A DNA stretch of 64,000 bases from CBDEFX01 sp965237635 (GCA_965237635.1 CBDEFX010000002.1:496001-560000), one strand, 5' to 3'; positions 52,851 to 62,563 are shown, numbered from the stretch's first letter. Program-made: numbers and translations. Notes: generated by a model from the letters alone, not told the origin.

Positions 52851-54178
52851 AACGACATCAGGCGGCGACCTTCTCAGCCGTTGATTCAATGGCGATTCCA
52901 TCCGCATACTGTGCACCGAGATAGACGTCTTCGATCAACTCAGGGGCCTTCAGACGCCTGAAGCGCTGTTCGGCGACCATCAACATTTTCCAGATCACCG
53001 CTATCGCCCGATCGACCCTCTTGTAGTGCTTGGCGGCATCGGTCCGAAGCCTGAGGGCCGCGAAGGGTGATTCTACCGGGTTCGTCGTGCGAAGGTGCCC
53101 CCAGTGCTCCTTTGGGAAGTCATAGAAGGTGACCATGCGGTCCCAGTCCCGCTCCAAGGCCTCTGAGGCCGCCTCGTAGGAATGGTCGCCGCACCACCTG
53201 GTGAACACCGTCCTGAGCCGCTCAGCCTCTGTCCGAGTCGGCGCGTAGGGGATAGTACGCAGCATGAGCTTGGCCTGGTCCTGTTGTCGCTTTGGAAGCT
53301 TGGCGAGCACGTTTAGGATCTTGTGGTTCCAGCAGCGTTGCTCGGCCGCCTGAGGATAGACGTTGCGCAGAGCTCCCCAGATGCCCAGATGTCCGTCTCC
53401 AATTACCAGTCTTGGGCACTCCAGCCCGCGGCGCCTCATGTCCCTGAGCACATCGGACCAGCTCTCTATGGACTCCCTGTATCCGGGAATCGCGCTCACC
53501 ACCACCTTCCTTCCGTCGCTCAGGGCCGCCATCACCACCAGGATCGCCGCCTTCTCCCGCTCAAGACCAGCCTTGACGTAGACTCCATCCACCCACATGT
53601 ACACCACTTCCAGGTCATCTAGGGGCCTAGCGCGCCATTGGGCAAGCTCATCGTTCCACTTATCCTTCAACCGGGCTACCGTGCTCGCCGATATCGGTGC
53701 CTCTTCTCCCAGCAGTCCCCGCACCGCCAGGTCGAAGTCACCTTCGGAAAGGCCATGTAGGTACAACTGGGGGGTCAACTCAGCAACCTTCCTGGTCCTG
53801 TTGACGAACAGCGGCAGCAGCCGGCTCTCGAACTCCTCTTCGGTGTTGCGGACTCGCGGCCTCCTCAGCTGTACCGTTCCCGAACTCAGCGTAAGCCTTC
53901 GGGGTTTGCCGTATCCGTTCCTATAGCCTCTCTCGTTGTCCGACTCAGACCTGCGGGCCGACTTCGCCCTTCCTAGAAACTCCGTCACCTCTTCCTCCAG
54001 CAACTCCTGGATCAGCCGCTGGACATGGCCTCGCACCCAATCCTCCAACTGCTCCCACTCCGGCCTTGACTCCGACCTGCTCTTAGTGCTTCTCTTTCCC
54101 ATAGGCGGTGTATCTCCTCTCTTGGGCCTTGAGCCCGTGTTGTTCAGAGAGAGGGTACACCGACTGACCGTTTACACA
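52845..54178 (-). mobile_element. IS256-family element in nfeD
   Basis: About 1334 bp with ends tgtgtaaacg / cgtttacaca. The 8-bp flanks (tcaatagg and ttttttga) do not match, so no target duplication is evident. Confidence 0.85.
52858..54102 (-). CDS. IS256-family (Mutator-type) transposase
   Basis: 414 aa. N-terminal GRAKSARRSESDNERGYRNGYGKPRRLTL, catalytic Asp in VYMWVDGVYVKAGLE, second Asp in RLVIGDGHLGIWGAL, Glu in RTTNPVESPFAALRLRTDAAK. Intact and full length. Confidence 0.94.
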   Translation of the reverse strand: MGKRSTKSRSESRPEWEQLEDWVRGHVQRLIQELLEEEVTEFLGRAKSARRSESDNERGYRNGYGKPRRLTLSSGTVQLRRPRVRNTEEEFESRLLPLFVNRTRKVAELTPQLYLHGLSEGDFDLAVRGLLGEEAPISASTVARLKDKWNDELAQWRARPLDDLEVVYMWVDGVYVKAGLEREKAAILVVMAALSDGRKVVVSAIPGYRESIESWSDVLRDMRRRGLECPRLVIGDGHLGIWGALRNVYPQAAEQRCWNHKILNVLAKLPKRQQDQAKLMLRTIPYAPTRTEAERLRTVFTRWCGDHSYEAASEALERDWDRMVTFYDFPKEHWGHLRTTNPVESPFAALRLRTDAAKHYKRVDRAIAVIWKMLMVAEQRFRRLKAPELIEDVYLGAQYADGIAIESTAEKVAA

Positions 54179-54741
54179 TTTTTTGAGGATACCTCGGCAG
54201 ATACCGGTGAACTGGGCAGGGTTTGCGCTGATCGTCGTGGCCATGGTGCTGTTCTATTTCGAGGTAGCCGTAATCCCAGGCACGACAGTCTTCGGGGTAC
54301 TAGGTGTGATCAGCTTCTTGGCGGGAGGGTTCCTGATATTTGGAGACTTTACTCTACCTGGGTTCCAGCCACAGCCTATCGAGACACCAAACCTTGGCGT
54401 CAACCCGTGGATACTGATGGGCGTCGCCGCCTCGGTTTTCGCGTTCTTCACCTTTCTTTGCCCGTGACATAATGGCGGCGCGAAGGGACGGCTCGACAGC
54501 CAAGACGACGGGGATGTCATTGGTCGGCCAGTCGGGAGTCGCGACCACGGACATTGCGCCGAAGGGAGAGGTCCGCGTCGCAGGCGAAAAGTGGACCGCC
54601 GTGGCAGACACAGAAGAGACGATTTCAGAGGGCGACGAAGTGACGGTGCTTGAGACGGAAGGGGTCATCCTGAAGGTGTTCAAGGCTCCACAGCCCGATG
54701 CGCTCGAGGAGAACGGCAGTCTCGCAGAAGAACCCGCCTAG
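54179..54741 (+). pseudogene. nfeD: NfeD C-terminal part, further frameshifted
   Basis: IPVNWAGFALIVVAMVLFYFEVAVIPG... is the NfeD membrane segment. A one-base slip near 54455 (cctttcttt) then moves the frame to ARRDGSTAKTTGMSLVGQSGVATTDIAPKGEVRVAGEKWTAVAD, the OB-fold NfeD domain, ending at TAG 54739-54741. Decay continued after the IS insertion, or the halves come from different copies. Confidence 0.82.
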
Positions 54742-54859
54742 GAGACGCAGTCGTTTCAAATACCCACTCTGCTGAATCGTGGTTCGACGGGTCCTCGTAG
54801 GACTCGCGACTCCTGTCGGAGCTCACCGCGAACGGAACCTCGCATCCCGTTCACCCTGA

Positions 54860-54950
54860 GTAGTCCCGATGCCCCATCGGGACGTATCGAAGGGCCTGTC
54901 CCTTCGGTCGACTCAGGGCAGGCTCTGAGCGAAGTCGAAGGGTCGAACCA
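54860..54950. repeat. Palindromic repeats between nfeD and the arrestin-like gene
   Basis: gagtagtcccgatgccccat with its partner cgggac, then ttcggtcgactcagggcagg followed by ctctgagcgaagtcgaaggg, a second inverted-repeat type. The 263-bp gap holds no gene. Confidence 0.7.
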
Positions 54951-55004
54951 CGGACCAGCGGCGAGAGATATCGGAAATGAAACAGCCTTGGTAGGAGGCG
55001 AAAA

Positions 55005-55598
55005 ATGGTCTATAAACTCAAACCGTTGGAGTTGAGCTTCCAGTTCGAGGACCGCGAATACAACCTGGGCGACACGGTCGACATCCAGGTCAATCTGAAG
55101 CCCGCTGGTGATGTCAGTGTACGGGAGGCCCGGGTCGACCTGGTGTGCGAGGAGGTCTATTCCCGAAATCAGCGAGGGGTTGTGATCCCGGCTGGAGGGT
55201 CCGGTCTGATACAAGGGGGGAACTCGTTCAAGAGCACCGACTACGTCCCGGCTAGCTCCTGGGTCGACCAGCGGGCGGAGTCCTACGTGCACAGCAGCGT
55301 CGTATTGCTCCAGGACGGAACGCTCCGCTCGGGCGAGCCAACTGCCTACAGCGCGAGGCTACAGATTCAGCCGCAGCCGCCGATCCACCTGGACGAAGCC
55401 ATGGACCTCCAGCGCGACGCTGAAGCCTCTTGGAGCTTCAAGTGGACACTCGTGGCGTCGGTCAACGTCGTACGAGGCCGTGACCAGAAGAGGCAACGAA
55501 AGGTGAAAGTGAAACTGCCGCTGGCGCCCGTCGAAGGACGCCTTAGCGCTAAGCCTCGCATGTCGAAGCCGAAGGCCAGGACTCGGTCATCTAAGTGA
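55005..55598 (+). CDS. Arrestin-like family protein 3
   Basis: 197 aa, full length, ATG 55005 after a GGAGG site. Same architecture as protein 2: VYKLKPLELSFQFEDREYNLGDTVDIQVNL, REARVDLVCEEVY, an added GGSGLIQGG loop, DYVPASSWVDQRAESYVHSSVVLL, RLQIQPQPPIHLDEAMDLQRDAEASWSFKWTLVASVNVVRGRDQKRQRKVKVKLP and a basic tail. More diverged from 1 and 2 than those are from each other. Confidence 0.75.
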   Translation: MVYKLKPLELSFQFEDREYNLGDTVDIQVNLKPAGDVSVREARVDLVCEEVYSRNQRGVVIPAGGSGLIQGGNSFKSTDYVPASSWVDQRAESYVHSSVVLLQDGTLRSGEPTAYSARLQIQPQPPIHLDEAMDLQRDAEASWSFKWTLVASVNVVRGRDQKRQRKVKVKLPLAPVEGRLSAKPRMSKPKARTRSSK

Positions 55599-55629
55599 CG
55601 ACCAGACGGATCATTCTCGTGGCGAACAG

Positions 55630-55680
55630 CGACGATCCATCGGGCCGTAGAGACGCCCCGCTGGGGCGTCTCCGCCCGGC
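55630..55680. repeat. Hairpin repeat shared with 7639-7690
   Basis: gagacgccccgctggggcgtctc, preceded by gatccatcgggccgta; inverted copy of the repeat before the 466-aa gene. Confidence 0.7.
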
Positions 55681-55816
55681 AAGGCGCGGTTCTGAATCAT
55701 CAGGGTGCCCGATGCCGAGTCGGAGAGTCGGCCATTCTGAAGGCGTTCAAAGCGCAACGGCAGACCCCCGCGAATAGGGTGTAGTCCCAGAGAGGGCCGC
55801 TCGTAGGAGGCGACAA

Positions 55817-56078
55817 ATGGTCTTTAAACTCAAACCATTAGAGCTCAGCTTTGACTTCGAGGACCGCGAATACGACCTCGGAGATACGATCGACATCCAC
55901 GTTGACCTGAGCCCGAACGGCGAAGTGGACGTGCGGGAGGCCCGGGTTGACCTGGTGTGCGAGGAACGCTTCAGCCAGCACGAGAGCGGCATCGTGGTGG
56001 GAGCGGGCGGGTCATCATGGATACAGGGGGGCGGTAAGATGCGCGTAACAACCGACTACGTCCCGTCCAGCTCATGGG
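55817..56078 (+). pseudogene. Arrestin-like family protein 4, truncated at IS1380 E
   Basis: ATG 55817; VFKLKPLELSFDFEDREYDLGDTIDIHVDLSPNG...REARVDLVCEERF...GGSSWIQGG...DYVPSSSWV, then the element. Only the N-terminal 87 residues remain. No C-terminal half appears beyond the element (57806 on), so downstream sequence was deleted. Confidence 0.85.
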
Positions 56079-56081
56079 TAA

Positions 56082-57802
56082 GCCCGAATCCACCGAAGGA
56101 CACCGATGGACGGCGTGAGGAAAGCGGAAGGGGGGTGAGGGAGCTACAGGGGAAATAGTCTGGGTTCCATTTGGGGTAGGGAGGTCGGCGGACGGTCTTC
56201 ATCGCCGCACAGGGGCCTCTATGGCCGTCTGCGGGAGCTGCGATGCGCGGGATGGCGAGAGAATACGCAGCAGGGAACTCTCTCGGACCGGGCTGGCACG
56301 AGTCTGCGGGGATCTTCGGTTGTCCGGTGGGTGGGTCGGTCGCCGACGGTGCCGTCAGGCCGGGAGTGGAATGGCTCGCAGCCGGGCCAAGGCACGGCTG
56401 AACTTCTCAGCCCAAGGCCAGCGATCCGGAAGATGCAGGGTCAACCGGCGTGCCGAGCGGGTGAGCCGTCCGGCCAGGGAGAAGAACCGCCGCCGGAGGG
56501 TCTTGGTGGTGGCTATCCGCTCTCCCAGACCGATCCGCGCCGTCCAGCGGGCCAGGTTGTGGGCCATCGTCTGGACGGCCAGCCAGGCGCCGTTGGCGGC
56601 GAAGCGGCCCGAGGGGAGATGGTTCAGCCCGACGCCGGGCTTGAGGTCGCGTATGGCATTCTCGATCTCGGCGTGGCGGCGATGGTCAGCCTCCAGTTCG
56701 AGCAACTCCCCGTCCCGGTCGGTGATGAAGCCATGATAGCTGTATTTGGCGAAGAGGGCCAGTTGGGAACCGGGCGTCGGCTTCACCCGCCGGACGATGA
56801 GCCGTACCGGCGCGGCGTCCGCCTCGGCCTGGAAGGGGGTGCAGGTGGTCTCGGCCACATCGGCGGCACCGTCCATCCAGTAAGGAATCGGCGTCCAGGC
56901 ATCTTCGGGTATCGCCTCGATGAGATTGTGCAGGCTTTTGTGCTGGCGGATGGTGATGGAGAAGCGGACATCCATCTTGCGGCAGACGGATACCACGCCA
57001 TGAGTGTAGAACCCGCTGTCGGCCCGTAGCGTGAGTCGTCCGTTGGCCCCGGCGTAGCGCACCCGTCCCACCGTCTCCCGCAGGAAGTGGGCGGCGCCGC
57101 GGGCGGTGTTGGCCCGGCCCTCGCGCAGCCGGGACATCAGCACGTCTCCGGTGCCGGCGGCGATGGCCGGCAGCGGGTGGTAGCCCCGCTTGCCGGTATA
57201 GCCGTGGTGGCGGGCGCCCTCCTTGGCCAGTCCGTAGGTCTCGCAGATGGTGGAGTCCAGGTCAATGGTCAGGGGCCCGTCGCCGGGTCCCGCCCCGGCC
57301 TGCCAAGCCCGGGCCAGCAACTCGCGGCTCACCCGGTCGAGTTGACGGACGTGGCCCCGCCGGAAGCTGCGCAGGAAGGTGCCCAGGGTGGATGGCGCCT
57401 TGACCGTGCCGCCCAGGGTGCAGGCCGTCCCCCCGGTGCGCAACACATCGGCGTCGTCAATGCAGTCGCCCCCAGCCAGCGCAGACGCCACCAGCGTCAT
57501 CATCTTGTCGCTCGTGTTCGCCCGCCCCGGGGCATCGCCCAGGTCGAGGCGCTGCCGGACGAGTTTGGGCAGGCCGAGGTGCCGCGCCAGGGTGGCCGGA
57601 AGGAGCAGCCCGGCATTGGCCACCAAGCGGCGGTCGTCGAAGGTGATTTGGATCCGGTCGGGGTGGTTGCGTGGCAGCATCTACTGGGTGCTCCTTTTCC
57701 GGGGCCGTTTTTTTGCTACAAAACCATTATCCCAGAAGCACAGGAGCGCCTTCTTGCCGCCTCAGGACGCTAACCCGACGCCCTCCTTCGGTGGAGTCGG
57801 GG
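56082..57802 (-). mobile_element. IS1380-family element E (complete)
   Basis: 1721 bp; flanked by taa on both sides (56079-56081, 57803-57805). Right terminal repeat slightly diverged (ggagtcgggg). Confidence 0.92.
56355..57680 (-). CDS. IS1380-family transposase (E)
   Basis: 441 aa, full length, with a few substitutions against copy B (for example LKPGVG for LKYGVG near the catalytic Glu). All catalytic regions present. Confidence 0.93.
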   Translation of the reverse strand: MLPRNHPDRIQITFDDRRLVANAGLLLPATLARHLGLPKLVRQRLDLGDAPGRANTSDKMMTLVASALAGGDCIDDADVLRTGGTACTLGGTVKAPSTLGTFLRSFRRGHVRQLDRVSRELLARAWQAGAGPGDGPLTIDLDSTICETYGLAKEGARHHGYTGKRGYHPLPAIAAGTGDVLMSRLREGRANTARGAAHFLRETVGRVRYAGANGRLTLRADSGFYTHGVVSVCRKMDVRFSITIRQHKSLHNLIEAIPEDAWTPIPYWMDGAADVAETTCTPFQAEADAAPVRLIVRRVKPTPGSQLALFAKYSYHGFITDRDGELLELEADHRRHAEIENAIRDLKPGVGLNHLPSGRFAANGAWLAVQTMAHNLARWTARIGLGERIATTKTLRRRFFSLAGRLTRSARRLTLHLPDRWPWAEKFSRALARLRAIPLPA

Positions 57803-57883
57803 TAACCTTAGCCAGGATGGCATCATAGCGAAGTCGCATTTGTGCGACGGCGACCAGGGCTATGAGAATAGACATCTCGGGCG

Positions 57884-58468
57884 TTAGTCGAATAGCGGAA
57901 GGAGCTCTGCAACTTGAAAACAAGCGTAGGAGACCATTAGGTCCTTCAGCGTCTTTCCGGCCCACACTACCACCAGGAACCGGGCCAGCGGGAAACGTGC
58001 CGCGCCCGCGGCGACACCTATGACGTCGAAGATGGGATTTGGTATCAGCGACGCCACAAACAGCAGTATGGTCCCACGCCGCTCCATCCAAGTGTGTACC
58101 TTAGGGTAAAACCGGTTCGTCTCGACAACTCCACGGCCGCCAAATCCAACGGCGTACCCGGTCATCTCGCCTATGGCCTCGCCCACCCCTGCAATCAAGC
58201 CTATGGCCATGGGATTCAGCACCAGGCCGAGTCCACAGACGGAGAGCAGTCCCGGCGCCGGGATCAAGATACTTGCGCTACTTAAAAGGCTAATGAAAAA
58301 TATGCCGGGGTATCCAACCACCTCCAGGCCGCTGATCCTGTCCCTAAGAAGCCACAGCACCACCAGCAGCACCACCGCGACAACCAGCGCCACAACCTGC
58401 AGCAGTCTGATTTTCTGGGACCAGCGGCTGGCTGGCCCTTGGAGTCCTCCCGCTGTCTCAGGAGGCAT
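57884..58468 (-). CDS. TVP38/DedA-type (VTT domain) membrane protein
   Basis: 194 aa with about five hydrophobic segments. The VTT core: ILIPAPGLLSVCGLGLVLNPMAIGLIAGVGEAIGEMTGYAVG, with the re-entrant loop residues, and LIPNPIFDVIGVAAGAARFPLARF. The family includes lipid scramblase-like and undecaprenyl-phosphate flippase-like proteins; the substrate here is unknown. Confidence 0.85.
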   Translation of the reverse strand: MPPETAGGLQGPASRWSQKIRLLQVVALVVAVVLLVVLWLLRDRISGLEVVGYPGIFFISLLSSASILIPAPGLLSVCGLGLVLNPMAIGLIAGVGEAIGEMTGYAVGFGGRGVVETNRFYPKVHTWMERRGTILLFVASLIPNPIFDVIGVAAGAARFPLARFLVVVWAGKTLKDLMVSYACFQVAELLPLFD

Positions 58469-58814
58469 GCCTACTCTTCGCAGGCCGTCTCGTGCCCGTC
58501 ATTCCAGAGCGACACTCCATCGTCTCGGGTGGACGAAATGACATCGGTAAGAGTCTCCAACGCATTTGCTGACTGAACTCCTACGCCAGTCTGCCTAGCG
58601 GGAAAGTCAGTGCCAACTCTATCCGACCCGCGACTACCGGTCAACGGCTCGGTCCGTGACGCAGATCACGCCTCTATTTCCAGCCAGGGCCAGGCTCTGC
58701 TAGAGCAACGACTGATCAGCCTGGCCAGACCTGAAGGGTAAATAAGTAGGGCCCCGATGCACCATCGGGGCCCTACCCAGGCCACGCTACTTCCTAAAAA
58801 GCTTCCTATGCGTG
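58469..58814. terminator. Non-coding gap with a strong palindrome after clpC
   Basis: No gene. tagggccccgatg/catcggggcccta at 58749-58778 is a perfect 13-bp stem with a 4-base loop. It belongs to the dispersed palindrome type and probably helps terminate clpC transcription. Confidence 0.5.
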
Positions 58815-61259
58815 CTAAGCCACGGCGACTTTGGATTCAACCTTGGCGAAGGTCAGCCCGTTCTCATCTGCGTCGACGCTGACTTTGTCGCCCTTTGAGA
58901 ACTCGCCCGAGAGGGTACTCCTGGACATCGGGTCTTCAACGTACCGCTGCACGGCCCGGCGCAGCGGTCGCGCGCCGAAGACCGGATCGTAGCCCTCTTT
59001 GGCGAGCCACTCCTTTGCGCCCGATGTCAGCGTGATCGAAACCTCGTGTCCGGCAAGCCTGGTCTCGACTTCGCCAACCATCAGGTCCACTATCTGCTGT
59101 AGCTGCTCGGGTGCCAGAGGGTCGAAGATGATGATCTCGTCTACCCTGTTGATGAACTCCGGCCTGAACGTCTTCTTCAGAGCGTCTTCGATGGATGAAC
59201 GCAGCCTGACGGACTCACCCGTGTTGTCTGCGTCGAGCCGGAACCCGAACGGCTCGCGGCCCGCCTCTCCGGTGCCAAGGTTGCTGATCATAATCACAAG
59301 CGTGTTCCGGAAGTCCACAGTCCTGCCGTGCCCATCGGTGAGACGCCCGTCCTCAAGTATCTGCAGTAGGATACCGAACACATCAGGATGCGCCTTCTCG
59401 ATCTCGTCGAACAGTACGACCCGGAAGGGGCGCCGCCGCACCGCCTCGGTGAGCTGTCCGCCCTCGTCGAAGCCGACGTACCCAGGCGGGGCACCGATCA
59501 GCCTCGACACAGTGTGCTTCTCCATATATTCGGACATGTCCACACGTACCATGTTCTGCTCGTCGTCGAACAGGTACTGCGCGAGCGCGCGGGCCAGCTC
59601 TGTCTTGCCGACGCCCGTAGGACCCAGGAAGATGAAGCTTCCGAAAGGCCGATTGGGGTCTCCGAGGCCGGCCCTCGCCCGCCTGACGGCGTCGGACACG
59701 GCCTTGATCGCCGAATCCTGGCCGATGACCCGTTCGTGGAGGCGCTCCTCCATTTGCAGAAGCTTCTCAGCCTCGCCCTCGAGCAATCTGTCGACTGGAA
59801 TGCCGGTCCAGCTTGCTACAAGGCTGGCGATGTCCTCCGCATCCACCGTCATCTCCCGGTCCCCATCCTTCGAGAGTCCGGCCTTCTCGCTATCGTATTG
59901 ATCCTGGAGCCGGAGCCTCTCCGAGCGCAGCTCCGCTGCCCGCTCGTAGTCACCCTTCTGGGCGCAGGCCTCCTCCTCGTTCTCGAGTTGGCGGAGTTTC
60001 ATCTCTTTCTCTTTCAGTCCGCCGGGCATACTCTGTGCATCGATGCGGATCTTGCTCGCGGCCTCGTCGATAAGGTCGACCGCCTTGTCTGGCAAGAGTC
60101 GATCGGTGATGTAGCGCTTGCTGAGCCGGGCGGCTGCTTCCAGGGCCGAGTCGGTCACAGAAACCTTGTGGTGGGCCTCGTATCTCGGCCGTAGGGCATG
60201 TAGCATCTCGACGGCGGTCTCCTCATCCGGTTCCTCGACCAGGATGGGTTGAAAGCGCCGCTCCAGCGCCGCATCCTTTTCGATGTAGTTGCGGTACTCG
60301 GCTTCTGTGGTGGCGCCAACAGCCTGTAGCTCGCCGCGCGAAAGCGCCGGCTTCATCATGTTGCTTGCGTCGATAGCGCCCTCGGCGGCTCCCGCGCCTA
60401 CTACGGTGTGGAGCTCATCGATGAACAGGATGATCTCGCCCTGGGCCTCTTTGATCTCGTCCAGGACCGCCTTGAGCCGTTCCTCGAACTCACCGCGGAA
60501 CTTGCTGCCGGCGACCATGGCGCCCATATCCAAGGCCAGGACCCTGCGGCCCCCCAGCTCGTCTGGGACGTCGCCGGACACGATTCGCTGGGCCAGGCCC
60601 TCGGCGATGGCCGTCTTGCCTACGCCGGCACCGCCGATGAGCACCGGATTATTCTTGGTACGACGAATGAGCGTCTGCATGGCGCGTGCGACTTCGACGT
60701 CTCGGCCGATCACCGGGTCCAGCTTGCCATCGCGCGCCAGTTGGGTGAGGTCGACGCTATAGCGCTCAAGAGACCTGTATCGTCCTTCCGCCCTCGGGTC
60801 CGTGATCCGATGGCTGCCCCGAACGCCCTGCAGTGCCTTATATACGCTTTCCAGCTCAACCTTGAACTCCGCCAACACCTTAGCGGAGTCGCCCTGGTCC
60901 TCCTGGACGACGGCGACGAGTAGGTGCTCCGTGCCGATGAAGTCGTCATTGAGGCGCTTGGCCTCGTCTTTGGCACGCTCCAGCGCCTTGGTCGCTCTCG
61001 GAGCCACATAGATCTGCGACGATTCGTTTTCAACCTTCGGCCCCTGCTCCAGAAGCTCGTGCAGCCGAGCGCGCATCGAAGGAACTGAAACGTCCAGTTC
61101 CCGCAATATCTCAGCCGGAACTCCCTCCTCCTGCTCAAGAAGCGCTAGCAGGATGTGCTCGACGTCCCACTGGCTGTGCCGGTAGTTGCGTACGACCTCC
61201 TGAGATTTGCCGATGACCTCCTGGGCCTGTTCGGTAAAATCGTCTGGTTTCAAGACCAT
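58815..61259 (-). CDS. clpC: ATP-dependent Clp protease ATP-binding subunit ClpC
   Basis: 814 aa Hsp100 unfoldase that feeds proteins to ClpP. Two Clp-N repeats (residues about 1-150), AAA-1 with Walker A GGAGVGKTAIAEG and Walker B ILFIDELHTVVG, a ClpC-type M/UVR coiled coil (ENEEEACAQKGDYERAAELRSERLRLQ), AAA-2 with GPTGVGKTELARAL and VRVDMSEYMEKH, and the C-terminal D2-small domain. ATG 61259 is preferred because AGGTGA lies just upstream; an in-frame GTG is at 61277. Confidence 0.96.
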   Translation of the reverse strand: MVLKPDDFTEQAQEVIGKSQEVVRNYRHSQWDVEHILLALLEQEEGVPAEILRELDVSVPSMRARLHELLEQGPKVENESSQIYVAPRATKALERAKDEAKRLNDDFIGTEHLLVAVVQEDQGDSAKVLAEFKVELESVYKALQGVRGSHRITDPRAEGRYRSLERYSVDLTQLARDGKLDPVIGRDVEVARAMQTLIRRTKNNPVLIGGAGVGKTAIAEGLAQRIVSGDVPDELGGRRVLALDMGAMVAGSKFRGEFEERLKAVLDEIKEAQGEIILFIDELHTVVGAGAAEGAIDASNMMKPALSRGELQAVGATTEAEYRNYIEKDAALERRFQPILVEEPDEETAVEMLHALRPRYEAHHKVSVTDSALEAAARLSKRYITDRLLPDKAVDLIDEAASKIRIDAQSMPGGLKEKEMKLRQLENEEEACAQKGDYERAAELRSERLRLQDQYDSEKAGLSKDGDREMTVDAEDIASLVASWTGIPVDRLLEGEAEKLLQMEERLHERVIGQDSAIKAVSDAVRRARAGLGDPNRPFGSFIFLGPTGVGKTELARALAQYLFDDEQNMVRVDMSEYMEKHTVSRLIGAPPGYVGFDEGGQLTEAVRRRPFRVVLFDEIEKAHPDVFGILLQILEDGRLTDGHGRTVDFRNTLVIMISNLGTGEAGREPFGFRLDADNTGESVRLRSSIEDALKKTFRPEFINRVDEIIIFDPLAPEQLQQIVDLMVGEVETRLAGHEVSITLTSGAKEWLAKEGYDPVFGARPLRRAVQRYVEDPMSRSTLSGEFSKGDKVSVDADENGLTFAKVESKVAVA

Positions 61260-61366
61260 CTTTTCATCACCTGTCACGTGGGAATGGAATCATGCTGGAC
61301 CATATGTCTGTAAGATGCCAATTCGACATCGAAAGGTTCCAGAAGCAGACTCAAACCAACACAAAT

Positions 61367-61396
61367 ACTATACCTCGGTTGACACTGCTCCGTCAA
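61367..61396 (-). promoter_or_regulatory. Sigma70-type promoter of clpC
   Basis: Minus strand TTGACG, 18-bp spacer, TATAGT, about 110 bp before the clpC start. A direct repeat tgtcaa...ttgac inside resembles, but does not match, a CtsR box. Confidence 0.6.
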
Positions 61397-61438
61397 GGAA
61401 GTTGAGTCGTGTAGTATCAAGGTCCCGGCGGAGGCAAA

Positions 61439-62491
61439 TCACCTGGATGCTACCTGAGCCCCGCGTCCCTGCGTCGATCGTCCGCCTCTTGCAGGCTTGG
61501 ATGCGACCTCGGCGATCAGCAAGTCCAGGACCAGCTCCTCCGGCGCTCCCGTGGTCTTGATACTGAGGTCGGCTTCCAGCAGCTTGTGGTGGACCTCGGC
61601 CAGTCGGTCAACGCTGAATCCTCGCTCCTGCTCCAGTGTCTTCTTCAGTGGGTAGCCGGCGAGTCCCAGCCTCCGTCCCTGCTCGGCGACGGGAACTGCC
61701 TGAGCCTTGAGGTCCTTTGCCAGGATGAGGAGGCGCACCTGGCGCGCTACCATGGAGAGGATATAAGCCGGCGGCCTGCCGGACTGCAGCAGCTGGTGTA
61801 CCAGTCTGATAGCGACACTGGGCCTGCTCTCTAACATTGCGTCCACCGCCGCGAAGATGTTGGCCTCCTTCGAGTAGGAGACCATCTCTTCGACGTCCTC
61901 GTGTCGGATGGACTGGCCCCAACGGTAAAGCGACAGCTTCTTGAGTTCCGAAGCCATCACCCTCAGATCGCCGCCGATCGTCGCGGCAAGCGTGTCGACC
62001 GCCCTGGGCTCGATGTCGATGCTTTCGGTCGCCGCCCTCGCGCGAATCCACTGTCTGAGTTCGCCTGCGCTCGGCACGGGAAAAGTGCGCACTGTGACCG
62101 CTCCCCGAATGGAAGACAGGAGAGGGTTCGACGCACCTAGACGGCCGTCGACGAATACCAGGTCGGTAGTCTCCGGCACTCTGGACAGGTACTCCGGCAG
62201 GCCCTTCCACTGTTCCGATGCAGGCCTATTTTCCTCTGAGCCGGTGGGGCGGGACCTGGAGGGGGGCCGTCTCTCGAAAAGCGACAGTAGGCCGCGCACA
62301 ACGACAAGTCGCTTCTCGGCCAGAAATGGCACCGTATCGCAAGTAGCGGCCAGCAGGTCGAAGCTCAAGTTGGCCCCATCGAGCTCGGTTATGTTGACGT
62401 CCCGTAGGTCTGCAGGCCCCAGACCGTCTTTCATGGACGACAGAGTCTCGCTAAGGGAAAACTCATCGTCGCCATACAGCAGGTAGATCAA
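61439..62491 (-). CDS. holA: DNA polymerase III delta subunit
   Basis: About 350 aa clamp-loader delta subunit. LIYLLYGDDEFSLSETL start, VVRGLLSLFE, TDLVFVDGRL, IEPRAVDTLAATIGGDLRVMASELKKLSLY and FAAVDAMLESRPSVAIRLVHQLLQSGRPPAYILSMVARQVRLLI are family hallmarks. The TTG at 62491, behind GGAGGG, is preferred; another TTG lies at 62518. Confidence 0.92.
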   Translation of the reverse strand: MIYLLYGDDEFSLSETLSSMKDGLGPADLRDVNITELDGANLSFDLLAATCDTVPFLAEKRLVVVRGLLSLFERRPPSRSRPTGSEENRPASEQWKGLPEYLSRVPETTDLVFVDGRLGASNPLLSSIRGAVTVRTFPVPSAGELRQWIRARAATESIDIEPRAVDTLAATIGGDLRVMASELKKLSLYRWGQSIRHEDVEEMVSYSKEANIFAAVDAMLESRPSVAIRLVHQLLQSGRPPAYILSMVARQVRLLILAKDLKAQAVPVAEQGRRLGLAGYPLKKTLEQERGFSVDRLAEVHHKLLEADLSIKTTGAPEELVLDLLIAEVASKPARGGRSTQGRGAQVASR

Positions 62492-62563
62492 GGTGTGTAG
62501 TTCCCTCCATCGTGGCAACCGCGTATAATGGTACTTAGAGAGAAGGGAGTGTGACGAGCTCTG

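Noticed and set aside
7508..58778. CRISPR array
   Set aside because: The repeats are dispersed and palindromic, with no regular spacing or spacers, and no cas genes are present.
61367..61396. CtsR operator controlling clpC
   Set aside because: Only a loose tgtcaa/ttgac repeat; it lacks the tandem heptamer GGTCAAA spacing.
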